Source: a bacterium (GTDB lineage Bacteria; Patescibacteriota; Minisyncoccia; Moranbacterales; DUUL01). From it: a stretch of 11,297 nucleotides of DNA. Below, piece by piece: positions 1 to 6,737 of this stretch. Positions within the stretch are counted from its first letter, which is position 1, and each line of letters starts with the position of its first letter. Made by a program: the position numbers and the translations under genes. The notes beneath the pieces were generated by a model. The model did not search any database and was not told the DNA's origin. It worked only from the letters and a program-made list of their open reading frames with translations. The stretch is taken from NCBI GenBank assembly GCA_030626045.1, contig DAOUPS010000021.1, forward strand, positions 1 through 11,297. The letters are read 5' to 3'.

Positions 1-133
1 AAAACAGGAGAAAGCGCTCCATAAGTGATACCTTATTTCTTTTTTTGCCAAACAGCGCCATTACAAAAAAATATCCTGGCAAAAAGAGGATAACAAAAAT
101 CGCAATATATAGCTTTAAAAGTGGAAATAACAT
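1..133 (-). CDS. N-terminus of a multi-span membrane protein (partial)
   Basis: An open minus-strand frame starts at the ATG whose complement is at 131-133 and runs off the window edge. The 44 visible residues begin MLFPLLKLYIAIFVILFLPG, then continue with an aromatic-rich hydrophobic stretch, a basic KKRNK segment and the start of another hydrophobic stretch (MERFLLF). A long hydrophobic helix, a short basic loop and a second hydrophobic stretch are typical of the first spans of large polytopic proteins in bacterial glycan clusters, such as GT-C type glycosyltransferases or DUF1616-like proteins. The family cannot be fixed from this fragment. The start lies 14 nt after the stop of the upstream glycosyltransferase, so the two are probably one operon. 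I see no clear SD; the short spacing would allow translational coupling. Confidence 0.6.
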   Translation of the reverse strand, partial: MLFPLLKLYIAIFVILFLPGYFFVMALFGKKRNKVSLMERFLLF

Positions 134-147
134 TTTATTGCTTGAGA

Positions 148-1251
148 TTACTTCATCTGGTCTAAGAATTGTTTAGCGATACTATCCCAGCTAAAGTGTT
201 TTTCTACATAATCGGCTGCACGGTTCCCAAATTTTTCAATAAACTCATCCCCGGCATCAAAAATAGCTTGGATCTTTTTTTGCCAATGTTCAGCATTTTC
301 CGGTTCAATGAGAATTCCGTTTTGACCGTTTTCTATCGCATCGGCCAGTCCTTCGAGATTTGAGGCGACAACACATCTTCCGCATACTCCCGCCTCTATA
401 ACATTAATTCCAAAACCTTCCATTGTTCCAGGAACTTTTATATTGGGTGAAACGACGAGATCAACCGTATTAAGAAGTATCTTTAGATCTTTTTGAGGTA
501 AAGATGGAAGCAGAAAGACACGTTTTTTAAGTTCCTTTTCTTTAATAATTTTTTCACAAAGCAGATAATCATCTTTATCGCCAGCTGTATTCTTCGAGAC
601 TCTGTTGCCGGCGGCAACAAATATAACAGAATCCGGCAAAAGCGGCATGACATTTTTAATGAACCAGCTTGTCCCTTTGTGCGGGACAAATCTTCCCAAG
701 CGCAAGATCACCTTTTTATCTTCAAGGTTAGTTTTGAGAAGACTTTTCAGTTCCGCGCGTGAATGCTTTTCTTGAAGCTCACCGGAATCAACTCCGTTCG
801 GAATAACCACGCACTTATTACGCGGCACTCCTTGTTCTACAGCTTCCTCAACTGTTGGGTTTCCAACCATAAAAAGCATGTCCATCCTTTTCAATGAGGG
901 AATGTTGATCTTTCGATAAATAAGCGGAAGAAATCCGGATCTTTCGGCATACGTAACATCAAGACCATGAGTAACGCAATAGAAGCGCTTTTTAGGATGA
1001 AAAAATTTTAAAACAGCACCGAGAGGAGCTAAAACACCACTTCCGCATAAACATACATCATGCTGCGTCATCGCAAAAAAAGATCTGACAAAAGTGTACA
1101 TCAAAAAAAAGGGAAGCGCTTTTTTCCCTTTTGAGTTCGCAAGAACCGTTACGTCTGAAATTTCTTTCAAATGACTCGCAAGATTGCAATTATGACTCTC
1201 AACACCTCCAATAATTGGAGGATATGAATGTGATAGAAACAATATTCTCAT
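148..1251 (-). CDS. GT4-family glycosyltransferase
   Basis: A 367-residue protein with the GT-B, retaining GT4 signature. The N-terminal acceptor domain opens with a beta-strand and a glycine-rich loop, PPIIGGVE (residues 11-18). VTHGLDVT lies at 93-100. The inter-domain IPNGVD motif is at 150-155. The nucleotide-sugar-binding C-terminal domain begins with LGRFVPHKG (185-193), which supplies the usual Arg and Lys contacting the diphosphate. The E-x7-E motif is EGFGINVIE (E278 and E286). Length is normal for the family. It should transfer a sugar from a nucleotide donor to a lipid-linked intermediate at the cytoplasmic face of the membrane; donor and acceptor cannot be read from sequence. The start is the first ATG and fits the conserved MRILFLS strand. 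No SD is visible. A two-span small protein gene lies 72 nt upstream on the same strand, and a membrane protein follows 14 nt downstream. Confidence 0.93.
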   Translation of the reverse strand: MRILFLSHSYPPIIGGVESHNCNLASHLKEISDVTVLANSKGKKALPFFLMYTFVRSFFAMTQHDVCLCGSGVLAPLGAVLKFFHPKKRFYCVTHGLDVTYAERSGFLPLIYRKINIPSLKRMDMLFMVGNPTVEEAVEQGVPRNKCVVIPNGVDSGELQEKHSRAELKSLLKTNLEDKKVILRLGRFVPHKGTSWFIKNVMPLLPDSVIFVAAGNRVSKNTAGDKDDYLLCEKIIKEKELKKRVFLLPSLPQKDLKILLNTVDLVVSPNIKVPGTMEGFGINVIEAGVCGRCVVASNLEGLADAIENGQNGILIEPENAEHWQKKIQAIFDAGDEFIEKFGNRAADYVEKHFSWDSIAKQFLDQMK

Positions 1252-1323
1252 ATAATATAAATAACATCAGCTCGCTCGATCAGTGGAATCTTAGCCCGTA
1301 CTAGTTATTTATAGGCTAGCAAT

Positions 1324-1560
1324 TTACTCCTTATCGAGCGCTTCGGAGTTTTTGGCAACGATTCCAATTCCAATTATCAATATCAACATCGCCATCGGAA
1401 ATAGCACAACTTCACCTAAATTCCCCGTATAATTCTTTGCGCTTAATCCGAGCAGATCGATCATCAAAGAACCTCCAGTTATTACAATAAGCAATCCCAA
1501 CAGAAATCTGAGTTTGCTCATCCGTTTTTCTTTTTTGCCGTTTTTCTTTTTCTTTTTCAT
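1324..1560 (-). CDS. Small two-span membrane protein, unknown function
   Basis: A 78-residue protein with a strongly basic N-terminus (Lys-rich, residues 1-17), then two hydrophobic segments at about 17-38 (LRFLLGLLIVITGGSLMIDL) and 48-69 (LGEVVLFPMAMLILIIGIGI), and a short charged tail. Positive-inside topology puts both ends in the cytoplasm. An internal ATG at codon 14 (1519-1521) gives a 65-residue version beginning MSKLRFLL. Neither start has a convincing SD, so the choice is open; the Lys-rich stretch could be coding or an A-rich leader. It lies between two glycosyltransferase genes on the same strand, 72 nt before one and 94 nt after the other. I do not recognise a family. The organised hydrophobicity and placement support a real gene. 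Confidence 0.6.
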   Translation of the reverse strand: MKKKKKNGKKEKRMSKLRFLLGLLIVITGGSLMIDLLGLSAKNYTGNLGEVVLFPMAMLILIIGIGIVAKNSEALDKE

Positions 1561-1646
1561 CTTTTGATTTTAGTTTTTTTATTTATTTATAGACTGCTAC
1601 TGCGACCTGAACGATAAGTATATAACTCCTACCGCTGTCATTTATG

Positions 1647-1675
1647 ATTATATATCAAAACTTGTTTCCTTGAAA
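1647..1675 (-). promoter_or_regulatory. Possible promoter for the small membrane protein
   Basis: On the minus strand a perfect TATAAT (complement at 1647-1652) lies 17 nt after a weak TTTCAA -35 within the end of the GT2 gene. The TATAAT box is good and the -35 is poor (3 of 6). It could give separate transcription of the 78-aa gene and the GT4 gene, with a leader of about 80 nt. Confidence 0.35.
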
Positions 1676-2686
1676 GCCCTTTTTTTCTTTTGATATATTT
1701 TTGATCTTTCCAATTTTGGACTTTTTTACTCTGTACATAAAATCCTCCGTCAGCTGCCTGTTTGATTTTATCATGTCGGCAATCAGTGCAAAAATAATAA
1801 GCTGGACACCCAGTGTCAAGAAAACAAATGAGAAAAGAATATAATTCTGAAAGGGCTTAATTTTAAATTCCTGCAAATAATTATAGGAGAATATTCCGAA
1901 CCCAATGATTCCAAAAGCAACGAGAATTAATCCCGGCCAGCCAAAAAACTTTAGTGGACGGACATCCCTGACCGCTCGAAGAATGACCTTTCCCGAGCTA
2001 TTCACGAATTGCCATACAGATTTTACCATTCTTGATTGGCGATCCTTGGGATATGATACTTTTACGGGAACCCATTGAATTTTTAAATTTTTCCCGACCG
2101 CATCAATAATTGTTTCCTGGGTATAAGTAAAATGAACATTGGTTAGATTAAGCCTTAAAAGCGTTTCTTGGTTGTGTGCCCTAAATCCGCAGGTGAGATC
2201 ATCAATCTTATGATTTAGAAAAAAACCGATCATACGAGCTGCCAGCCTGTTTAAAAGATTTTTTATCCAAGGAATATTTGTCGCTTTATGTTTTCCGAAA
2301 CGATTCGCGACAACCATATCTGCTTTTCTTTCAAGTACGGGAGAGAGCAGTTTTGGTATATCTTCCGGATCAAATTGGCCGTCGGCATCAATATTAACCA
2401 TAAAGTCAGCAGCGTTGTTCAGCGCGCTTTCCACTGCTTGTTTAAAGGCGTACGCAAGCCGTCGATTTGGCCGATAAGAAATGATAATGTCTGCTCCGGC
2501 AGATTTAGCGATCTTCGCCGTATTATCAATTGAGCCGTCGTCAACGACTTGGATCAATTTTTCTTTAATGCGTAAGCCCGGTCCAGAGTGATAAAATTCA
2601 TTATCAAAACTTGTCCTGATCCTCTTTATTGTCTGCGCAATAACATCTTCTTCGTTATAGGCGGGAATATTAACAATAAGTTTCAT
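1655..2686 (-). CDS. GT2-family polyprenyl-phosphate-type glycosyltransferase with two C-terminal membrane spans
   Basis: A 343-residue protein of the GT-A fold, GT2 family, in the dolichyl-phosphate-mannose-synthase-like subgroup. VNIPAYNEE (5-13) is the nucleotide-binding first strand, VVDDGSIDNT is at 47-56, and the metal-binding motif is in NIDADGQFDPED (98-109). The DDLTCGFRA segment at 162-170 matches the conserved D-x-x-x-G-x-R region of this subgroup. Two hydrophobic segments follow at about 250-267 and 282-305, then a basic tail. Enzymes with this layout transfer a sugar from a nucleotide donor to undecaprenyl phosphate at the cytoplasmic face of the membrane. The sugar cannot be deduced. 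The gene ends in TGA, which argues for the standard bacterial code. It lies 184 nt after the UDP-sugar dehydrogenase gene and has its own candidate promoter; no SD is evident before the ATG. Confidence 0.92.
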   Translation of the reverse strand: MKLIVNIPAYNEEDVIAQTIKRIRTSFDNEFYHSGPGLRIKEKLIQVVDDGSIDNTAKIAKSAGADIIISYRPNRRLAYAFKQAVESALNNAADFMVNIDADGQFDPEDIPKLLSPVLERKADMVVANRFGKHKATNIPWIKNLLNRLAARMIGFFLNHKIDDLTCGFRAHNQETLLRLNLTNVHFTYTQETIIDAVGKNLKIQWVPVKVSYPKDRQSRMVKSVWQFVNSSGKVILRAVRDVRPLKFFGWPGLILVAFGIIGFGIFSYNYLQEFKIKPFQNYILFSFVFLTLGVQLIIFALIADMIKSNRQLTEDFMYRVKKSKIGKIKNISKEKKGFQGNKF

Positions 2687-2718
2687 TAGAACATTCTCGG
2701 AAATAATTAAGTACCTTG

Positions 2719-2747
2719 ATTATGCCAAAAAAACGCAAAAAACGCAA
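2719..2747 (-). promoter_or_regulatory. Candidate promoter for the GT2 gene
   Basis: On the minus strand TTGCGT (complement 2742-2747), a 17-nt T-rich spacer and CATAAT (complement 2719-2724, 5 of 6 matches) precede the GT2 start by about 33 nt. The predicted leader is about 26 nt without an SD. Spacing is ideal and the -35 is only partly conserved. Confidence 0.45.
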
Positions 2748-2809
2748 CCTAAAAAAGACTGTTGCCAAATTAACTTCAAAAGGTCCAGGGCAGGAGTGGT
2801 TGAACTCAT

Positions 2810-2822
2810 GCCGGAGCCCGGC
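2810..2822. repeat. GC-rich 5-bp hairpin in the intergenic gap
   Basis: A perfect inverted repeat, GCCGG-AGC-CCGGC, lies in the 184-nt gap between the dehydrogenase and GT2 genes. A second short inverted repeat (GAGT-6 nt-ACTC, 2794-2807) sits beside it. The block at about 2781-2830 is clearly richer in G+C than its surroundings. No U-run follows immediately on either strand, so it is not a standard terminator, although a T-run on the minus strand occurs about 50 nt further on. Confidence 0.4.
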
Positions 2823-2870
2823 TCTTTGGTTTCAAAGCAAAATATTTTTTAACCATTAGCGGTCCTCGTA

Positions 2871-4157
2871 TTATTTTCGTCCGATTCCGTGATATTTTAT
2901 GCCTAGCCGTTTGATTTTTCCGGCATTTAAACAGTTCATACCATCAACAATCGCTTTGATGCCATATTTCTTGAACTCGGTTTCATCGAGTTCAAGAAAT
3001 TCGCTGTGATTGGTAACTAGAATTAAGACCTTCGATTTCCTAAGTAATTCTCGAGTTGAGGAAACGTTGGACATCTTTGATATAAACGGATCATATTTAA
3101 TGATCTTTGCTTTTTTCTTCTCAAGCTCTTTAATGATCTTCAGCGATGGAGATTCGCGCAGGTCGTCAATATTGGCTTTGTATGACAGTCCCATTACACC
3201 AATTGGGGTGCCTTTCATTGGAAGTTTGACTTCATTAAGCAGGTCTTGAAGCAGTTCAACGGTATAGGAAGGCATGCTGTTGTTAACTTCCCGTGCGACG
3301 CGCAGTAAATGATGGTCAAATCCTTCTTTTTTTGCTTGTTCGATGAGATAATAAGGATCAACCGGAATACAATGCCCTCCAACGCCCCTTCCTGGAAAAT
3401 GCGGCATGAAAGCAAACGGCTTTGTGGCCGCTCCTTCAATAACATCTTTAACATCAATATTCATTTGGTCGAAACTTTTCGCAAGTTCATTAACAAAGGC
3501 TATATTAATATCCCGAAAAGAATTTTCGACAACTTTGACTGCCTCTGCTTCTCGAATGGATCTCATCGGGTGTATTTCTCCGTCAATGATCGAGCTATAG
3601 AAACTTATCGCTCGTCGAAGTCCTTTACGCGACAATGAACCGACAACGCGAGGAATGTTGATCACGTCCCAATCTTTGTTTCCGGGATCAATCCTTTCCG
3701 GACAATGAGCCAGAAAATAATCTTTTCCATTTTTAAGGCCTGCGCCATAAAAAAGCGGTCTTATGACTTCTTCGCACACTCCGGGGTTAATTGTTGATTC
3801 AATAATGATAAGCTGATCCGGTTTATGATTTTTGATCACAGTTTGAACAGCGGATTTTAACGGCCCAAGATCCGGATAAAATTGTTTGTCTACCGGTGTC
3901 GGAACACAGATAAGAACAATGTCGGCCTTTTTGAGCTGTTGAGGAGAATCAGTTGCGGTTATTTTTCCAAGGAATTCCTTTCGATCCTCAACAAACTTTT
4001 CCTTGAAAGGAATTTTGCCTTTTTTGATAGATTTGATCTTTTGGCTGTCCAAGTCAAAGCCGACAACATTATATCCGCATTCGCGGCATCTGATCGCAAG
4101 AGGGAGTCCGACGTATCCCAAGCCTACAATGGCAACAGTTGTTCTTTTGAGATTCAT
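2871..4157 (-). CDS. UDP-N-acetylhexosamine 6-dehydrogenase (WecC/WbpA-type nucleotide-sugar dehydrogenase)
   Basis: A 428-residue protein of the UDP-glucose/GDP-mannose dehydrogenase family, which oxidises the C6 hydroxyl of a UDP-sugar to a carboxylate with two NAD+. The Rossmann NAD-binding loop GLGYVG is at residues 12-17. PTPVD (86-90) and the STINPG segment (121-126) are typical of the first domain. CPERIDPGN is at 152-160. The central helix has K208 and N212 in VKVVENSFRD. The catalytic cysteine is C263 in GRGVGGHCIPVDPYYL, and this form (GGHCIPVDP rather than GGSCFPKD) points to the UDP-GlcNAc/UDP-ManNAc group, not UDP-glucose dehydrogenase. The third, UDP-binding domain is present (SYKANIDDLRESPS, 325-338). 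Length is normal. The product, a UDP-N-acetylhexosaminuronic acid, would feed the neighbouring glycosyltransferases. A TATAAA lies about 14 nt before the start (complement 4172-4177) with no good -35, and there is no SD. Confidence 0.93.
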   Translation of the reverse strand: MNLKRTTVAIVGLGYVGLPLAIRCRECGYNVVGFDLDSQKIKSIKKGKIPFKEKFVEDRKEFLGKITATDSPQQLKKADIVLICVPTPVDKQFYPDLGPLKSAVQTVIKNHKPDQLIIIESTINPGVCEEVIRPLFYGAGLKNGKDYFLAHCPERIDPGNKDWDVINIPRVVGSLSRKGLRRAISFYSSIIDGEIHPMRSIREAEAVKVVENSFRDINIAFVNELAKSFDQMNIDVKDVIEGAATKPFAFMPHFPGRGVGGHCIPVDPYYLIEQAKKEGFDHHLLRVAREVNNSMPSYTVELLQDLLNEVKLPMKGTPIGVMGLSYKANIDDLRESPSLKIIKELEKKKAKIIKYDPFISKMSNVSSTRELLRKSKVLILVTNHSEFLELDETEFKKYGIKAIVDGMNCLNAGKIKRLGIKYHGIGRK

Positions 4158-4321
4158 TTTTGGTTAGTTAGTTTATACGGGATTGTTTCGTAATTCACCT
4201 TACCTTCGCATGGGTAATAATTTTTTTGAAGCTGTGAGTTTTGCTTAGCGGGAACAATTTTTGGTAGAAGTTGGTTTGGAAATAATCCTTACGCACTCGT
4301 TTATAGTAATAAGTTTTGTCC

Positions 4322-4353
4322 ATAAAAACAAGCCCCGCGTCTTTTGCGAGGCT
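4322..4353 (-). terminator. Rho-independent terminator after the secreted-protein gene
   Basis: On the minus strand AGCCTCGC (complement 4346-4353) pairs over 8 bp, with one G-U, with GCGGGGCT (complement 4331-4338). The loop is 7 nt and a TGTTTTT run follows. It lies about 25 nt after the stop of the 156-aa secreted-protein gene. It separates that gene from the dehydrogenase gene further along the same strand. Confidence 0.85.
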
Positions 4354-4378
4354 CTTGTGTGTAAGATAAAGTGCTATG

Positions 4379-4849
4379 TTACTTATCACTTTTTGATACC
4401 TCTACTCCTGTCGGTGGTTTTGGTATCGGCAGTATCTCCAATCTTTCATAGATAAGAGGACCTTGTCCAAACCCGATACCCTTAAAAAGTACCTTTTTAG
4501 TTTCAGGATCGGAGCACTCATAGACCGGAAAGACCTCGATCCTATAAACTCCAACACCCAAATAAGAAAGGTTTATTGGCTGACCAGCCGGAAAAATTTC
4601 TGTAACTCCGTTTCCATCAACATACAGCTTATATCCTTGGAGCACGCACGTGGTATAGCGGCGCACTCTCTGTTTACTTGGAATCTGTAGAGAAATGTGT
4701 TGAGGGAAATGTGGATTAATAGTGATTGCTTTGTGAGTCTCTCCTTTTGGAGTGAGAACTAATCCTAAGCGAGTAGTTGCAGAAACCGAGAAAGCAACTC
4801 CCAAGATAATAAACAGTGTGATTAAAATAAAAAGAACTTTTCTTGCCAT
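4379..4849 (-). CDS. Small secreted protein, unknown function
   Basis: A 156-residue protein. The start is set by a strong SD (GGGAGG, 6 nt upstream of the ATG); an upstream in-frame ATG at 4885 lies before the SD and is rejected. Residues 1-24 form a clear signal peptide: basic MARK, hydrophobic core, then SVSA before the probable cleavage site at about 24/25. The mature part is about 130 residues, rich in beta-strand-forming alternations (HISLQIP, GYKLYVDGNG, GVYRIEVFPVYE). It has two cysteines (C68 and C112) that could form a disulfide and a Pro-rich, charged C-terminal tail (LPIPKPPTGVEVSKSDK). I recognise no family; the fold could be a small Ig-like or PEGA-like beta domain, but this is a guess. 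It is its own transcription unit, with candidate promoter and terminator, divergent from the polymerase gene. Confidence 0.8.
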   Translation of the reverse strand: MARKVLFILITLFIILGVAFSVSATTRLGLVLTPKGETHKAITINPHFPQHISLQIPSKQRVRRYTTCVLQGYKLYVDGNGVTEIFPAGQPINLSYLGVGVYRIEVFPVYECSDPETKKVLFKGIGFGQGPLIYERLEILPIPKPPTGVEVSKSDK

Positions 4850-4855
4850 AATTAA

Positions 4856-4861
4856 CCTCCC
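4856..4861 (-). promoter_or_regulatory. Ribosome binding site fixing the secreted-protein start
   Basis: GGGAGG on the minus strand, extended as GGGAGGTT, is separated by 6 nt from the ATG at 4849. It is one of the few strong SD sequences in the window. It selects the signal-peptide start over the ATG 36 nt upstream. Confidence 0.85.
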
Positions 4862-4895
4862 TTTATTTGTTTGTATGGCGATCAACTTCCTACAA

Positions 4896-4924
4896 CATAT
4901 AACATTCTATCGGGTAACATGCAA
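4896..4924 (-). promoter_or_regulatory. Candidate promoter for the secreted-protein gene
   Basis: On the minus strand TTGCAT (complement 4919-4924), a 17-nt spacer and TATATG (complement 4896-4901) give a leader of about 40 nt carrying the SD. It lies back-to-back with the plus-strand polymerase promoter; the two -35 boxes are about 10 bp apart. Confidence 0.4.
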
Positions 4925-4934
4925 GTTTTAGGTA

Positions 4935-4963
4935 TTGCCAAAATTATGAAATTGTGCTATGCT
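4935..4963 (+). promoter_or_regulatory. Promoter for the polymerase unit
   Basis: TTGCCA (4935-4940, 5 of 6), a 17-nt spacer and TATGCT (4958-4963, 4 of 6) predict a start near 4970. The long-frame ATG at 4959 lies inside the -10 box, so it cannot be the translation start of this transcript. The predicted RNA enters an 18-bp helix 8 nt after its 5' end. Confidence 0.65.
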
Positions 4964-4969
4964 GGGCAG

Positions 4970-5150
4970 AATAATAAGGGATTGTTCCCAAGCACGCTTT
5001 TGCAGCGAAAGATCAGAATTTCGAGGCAAATTTTTCGGCCAGCCTTTCACAAAAAGCGGAGTGAAAAATTTAACTGATTTACTGGCCGGCGGAACAATAA
5101 AAATGGTGTTTGGGAACAGTCCCGTTAAACAGTTTTATTCAGAAATTTTT
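4970..5150 (+). ncRNA. Candidate structured leader RNA upstream of the polymerase gene
   Basis: The predicted transcript folds into nested helices found by eye. P1 pairs 4978-4995 with 5106-5123: 18 uninterrupted base pairs including two G-U. Inside it P2 pairs CGAAA 5006-5010 with TTTCG 5019-5023. P3 pairs 5035-5042 with 5082-5089 (CGGCCAG with CTGGCCG, plus one wobble). P4 pairs TTTCAC 5045-5050 with GTGAAA 5061-5066 inside P3. All four are compatible and make a multibranched fold. A rival 9-bp helix (AAATTTTTC 5028-5036 with GAAAAATTT 5063-5071) excludes P3 and P4, as switching leaders do. The structure ends 27 nt before the preferred ATG at 5151. It could instead be a 146-bp inverted-repeat element. 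I recognise no known riboswitch, 6S, tmRNA or SRP RNA. Confidence 0.55.
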
Positions 5151-6704
5151 ATGGATCTTTATTATTTTTTCAAATCATCCTATAAGGACGCACTGATCAC
5201 GATTATTATCGGCATCGTAGCATTTGTAATAGTGCTTGTTACAACACTCAATATGATCTCAGCGGTCATCGTTTTTTTGCTGTTTGCGGCTGTGGCAATT
5301 TTCCAGAAAAGCTTTTCCAGAGGCTGGCTTTTCCTATTATTGATCTTGCTGCTTTTTCCGTCGATGAAGATCAGCGGTGCCGCTTTTACGATCCATGATA
5401 TTTTTCTTATTATTCTTGCAATTATCAGCCTGGAAATGATCCTGGCCGAAAACACAAAAGTCTCTCTCACAACAATATCATATTATCTTTTCCTTTTTGA
5501 ATTGATCGGTTTGAGCATCATAATCTTTGCTAAAATATTCGGGGAGCAATCTGACCCCCTGGTTCTGATCATTGTGATCACTATCGCAACATATTGGATC
5601 ATAACAGCGGCATTTCAATATTTTTTCCAGACACAAAAACGTTTGCGGAGATTTTTCATTCTTCTTATCACAATTGGTGTTATTCATTCAATATTCGGTC
5701 TCGTGGCATTCGGATTCGGTTTCCAAACCCCCACCGGATTAGGTATTTCCAGCGGGAAAACACAGTTTCTTGTGTTTGAAAATGTCAAGTATCAGATCAA
5801 TGGCTTCTTGGGAAATGGATACAGTTTGCGTGTGGGAAATAACGCTCTCGCACCTTTTTTATTAGTAACCATTCCACTTACATATTCATTGCTTCTGAAC
5901 ACAAAAAGAAGAAAGAAAAATACAAGGCCTTTGAAAAAAATTGAAAAAACAGTCCGCTTTTTTGATTCAGCAAGTTTTTCCAAAAGAACAAATTTTATCA
6001 GTAACCGCTTGATTCAAAAAATTAAATTCGGAATAAGCAAGCGAAGGATTGAAAAAAATTTCTCCGGCAGAATATTTTTTGGTATTTTAATTGCAATACA
6101 GCTAATAGCGCTGGTTTTTACGTTTTCATATGTTTCATTGATCATTGCCGCAATCGGAATTTTCGCAATGGGCATTTTACTTAGAAATAAAAAGTTGATC
6201 TTGTTTATGGTGGCGATAATCGTTGCACTGGCACTTGTTCTGCCCGGTGCTTTTTCAACCGTAATGGGAGAATCGGAAATCAACGCCGCACGATGGTTTT
6301 CCGGCTGGGAATCGATCCAAGATCACTGGATGTGGGGAAGCGGCTGGAGAATCAGCAGTGATGAATCCTATGGAGTAGAACCGATAAAAAATTCATACAT
6401 TTTGATCTGGAAATATTTTGGAACTTTGGGAATCATCGTTTTTACCGCTATTCTATGGAAATACTTCAAGGAGTTGTACGGCAACTACAGAAAGTCAGAC
6501 GGGGAGAAAAGAATCTGGCTAATTGGAATTCTCGCGATTTTTTTGGAGTTCTTATTTTTAGGCTTTATCAGTAATTCATTTTTCTTTGGTCCGGCAGCGC
6601 TTGTTTTCTGGCTGTTATTCGGGGCTATTGAAAACCTCAAACACAAGCAGATCGTTTTCGGGCTAACTGAAACTCATTTAACACAAAAGCATAGACTGCT
6701 TTGA
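5151..6704 (+). CDS. O-antigen ligase/polymerase family membrane protein (Wzy_C-like)
   Basis: A 517-residue polytopic protein from the chosen ATG at 5151. The frame is open back to 4959, and an ATG at 5103 (533 aa) cannot be excluded. The earlier start lies in the promoter, and the region before 5151 is highly structured. About 10-12 hydrophobic spans are visible, with a basic cytoplasmic loop of about 55 residues roughly mid-protein (KRRKKNTRPLKK onward). After it comes the hallmark extracytoplasmic segment: an arginine-containing ARWFSGWESIQDHWMWGSGW region, then KNSYILIWKYFGTLGIIVF. This resembles the R...W...G.G...N.YL...G..G pattern of the O-antigen ligase/polymerase family (PF04932 type). 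Such proteins ligate or polymerise undecaprenyl-linked glycans on the outer face of the cytoplasmic membrane. The DUF4012 gene starts 33 nt downstream. No SD is visible before 5151. Confidence 0.82.
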   Translation: MDLYYFFKSSYKDALITIIIGIVAFVIVLVTTLNMISAVIVFLLFAAVAIFQKSFSRGWLFLLLILLLFPSMKISGAAFTIHDIFLIILAIISLEMILAENTKVSLTTISYYLFLFELIGLSIIIFAKIFGEQSDPLVLIIVITIATYWIITAAFQYFFQTQKRLRRFFILLITIGVIHSIFGLVAFGFGFQTPTGLGISSGKTQFLVFENVKYQINGFLGNGYSLRVGNNALAPFLLVTIPLTYSLLLNTKRRKKNTRPLKKIEKTVRFFDSASFSKRTNFISNRLIQKIKFGISKRRIEKNFSGRIFFGILIAIQLIALVFTFSYVSLIIAAIGIFAMGILLRNKKLILFMVAIIVALALVLPGAFSTVMGESEINAARWFSGWESIQDHWMWGSGWRISSDESYGVEPIKNSYILIWKYFGTLGIIVFTAILWKYFKELYGNYRKSDGEKRIWLIGILAIFLEFLFLGFISNSFFFGPAALVFWLLFGAIENLKHKQIVFGLTETHLTQKHRLL

Positions 6705-6719
6705 TCATGGAAACAATCC

Positions 6720-6725
6720 TATAAT
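6720..6725 (+). promoter_or_regulatory. -10 box for a near-leaderless DUF4012 transcript
   Basis: A perfect TATAAT lies 12-18 nt before the possible starts GTG 6738, ATG 6741 and ATG 6744. A predicted start near 6732 leaves a leader of only 6-12 nt. The -35 at ideal spacing (TGCTTT) is poor. TTGATC at 6701-6706 with 18 nt to TATATA (6725-6730) is an alternative. There is no SD. Confidence 0.45.
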
Positions 6726-6737
6726 ATATACGTTGAC

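Noticed and set aside
2781..2830. tRNA-like segment (GGTTGAAC on plus, GTTCAACC on minus)
   Set aside because: The T-arm would have a 6- or 8-nt loop, and no acceptor stem or anticodon arm can be built on either strand.
2722..2859. Plus-strand 45-codon frame beginning MPKKRKKRNL
   Set aside because: Its ATG overlaps the minus-strand -10 box of the GT2 promoter, the Lys/Arg run is just the complement of a T-rich spacer, there is no SD, and it is antisense to the surrounding unit.
4195..4323. Minus-strand 42-codon frame beginning MDKTYYYKRV
   Set aside because: It starts in the U-run of the terminator, has no SD or promoter, and shows no recognisable pattern.
4850..4885. Upstream start for the secreted protein (168 aa)
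   Set aside because: It lies upstream of the strong SD and would put a polar stretch before the signal peptide.
4959..5150. N-terminal extension of the polymerase frame to 581 aa
   Set aside because: The ATG at 4959 lies within the -10 box, the segment is dominated by long-range base pairing, and the natural membrane-protein N-terminus is at 5151. The ATG at 5103 remains possible.
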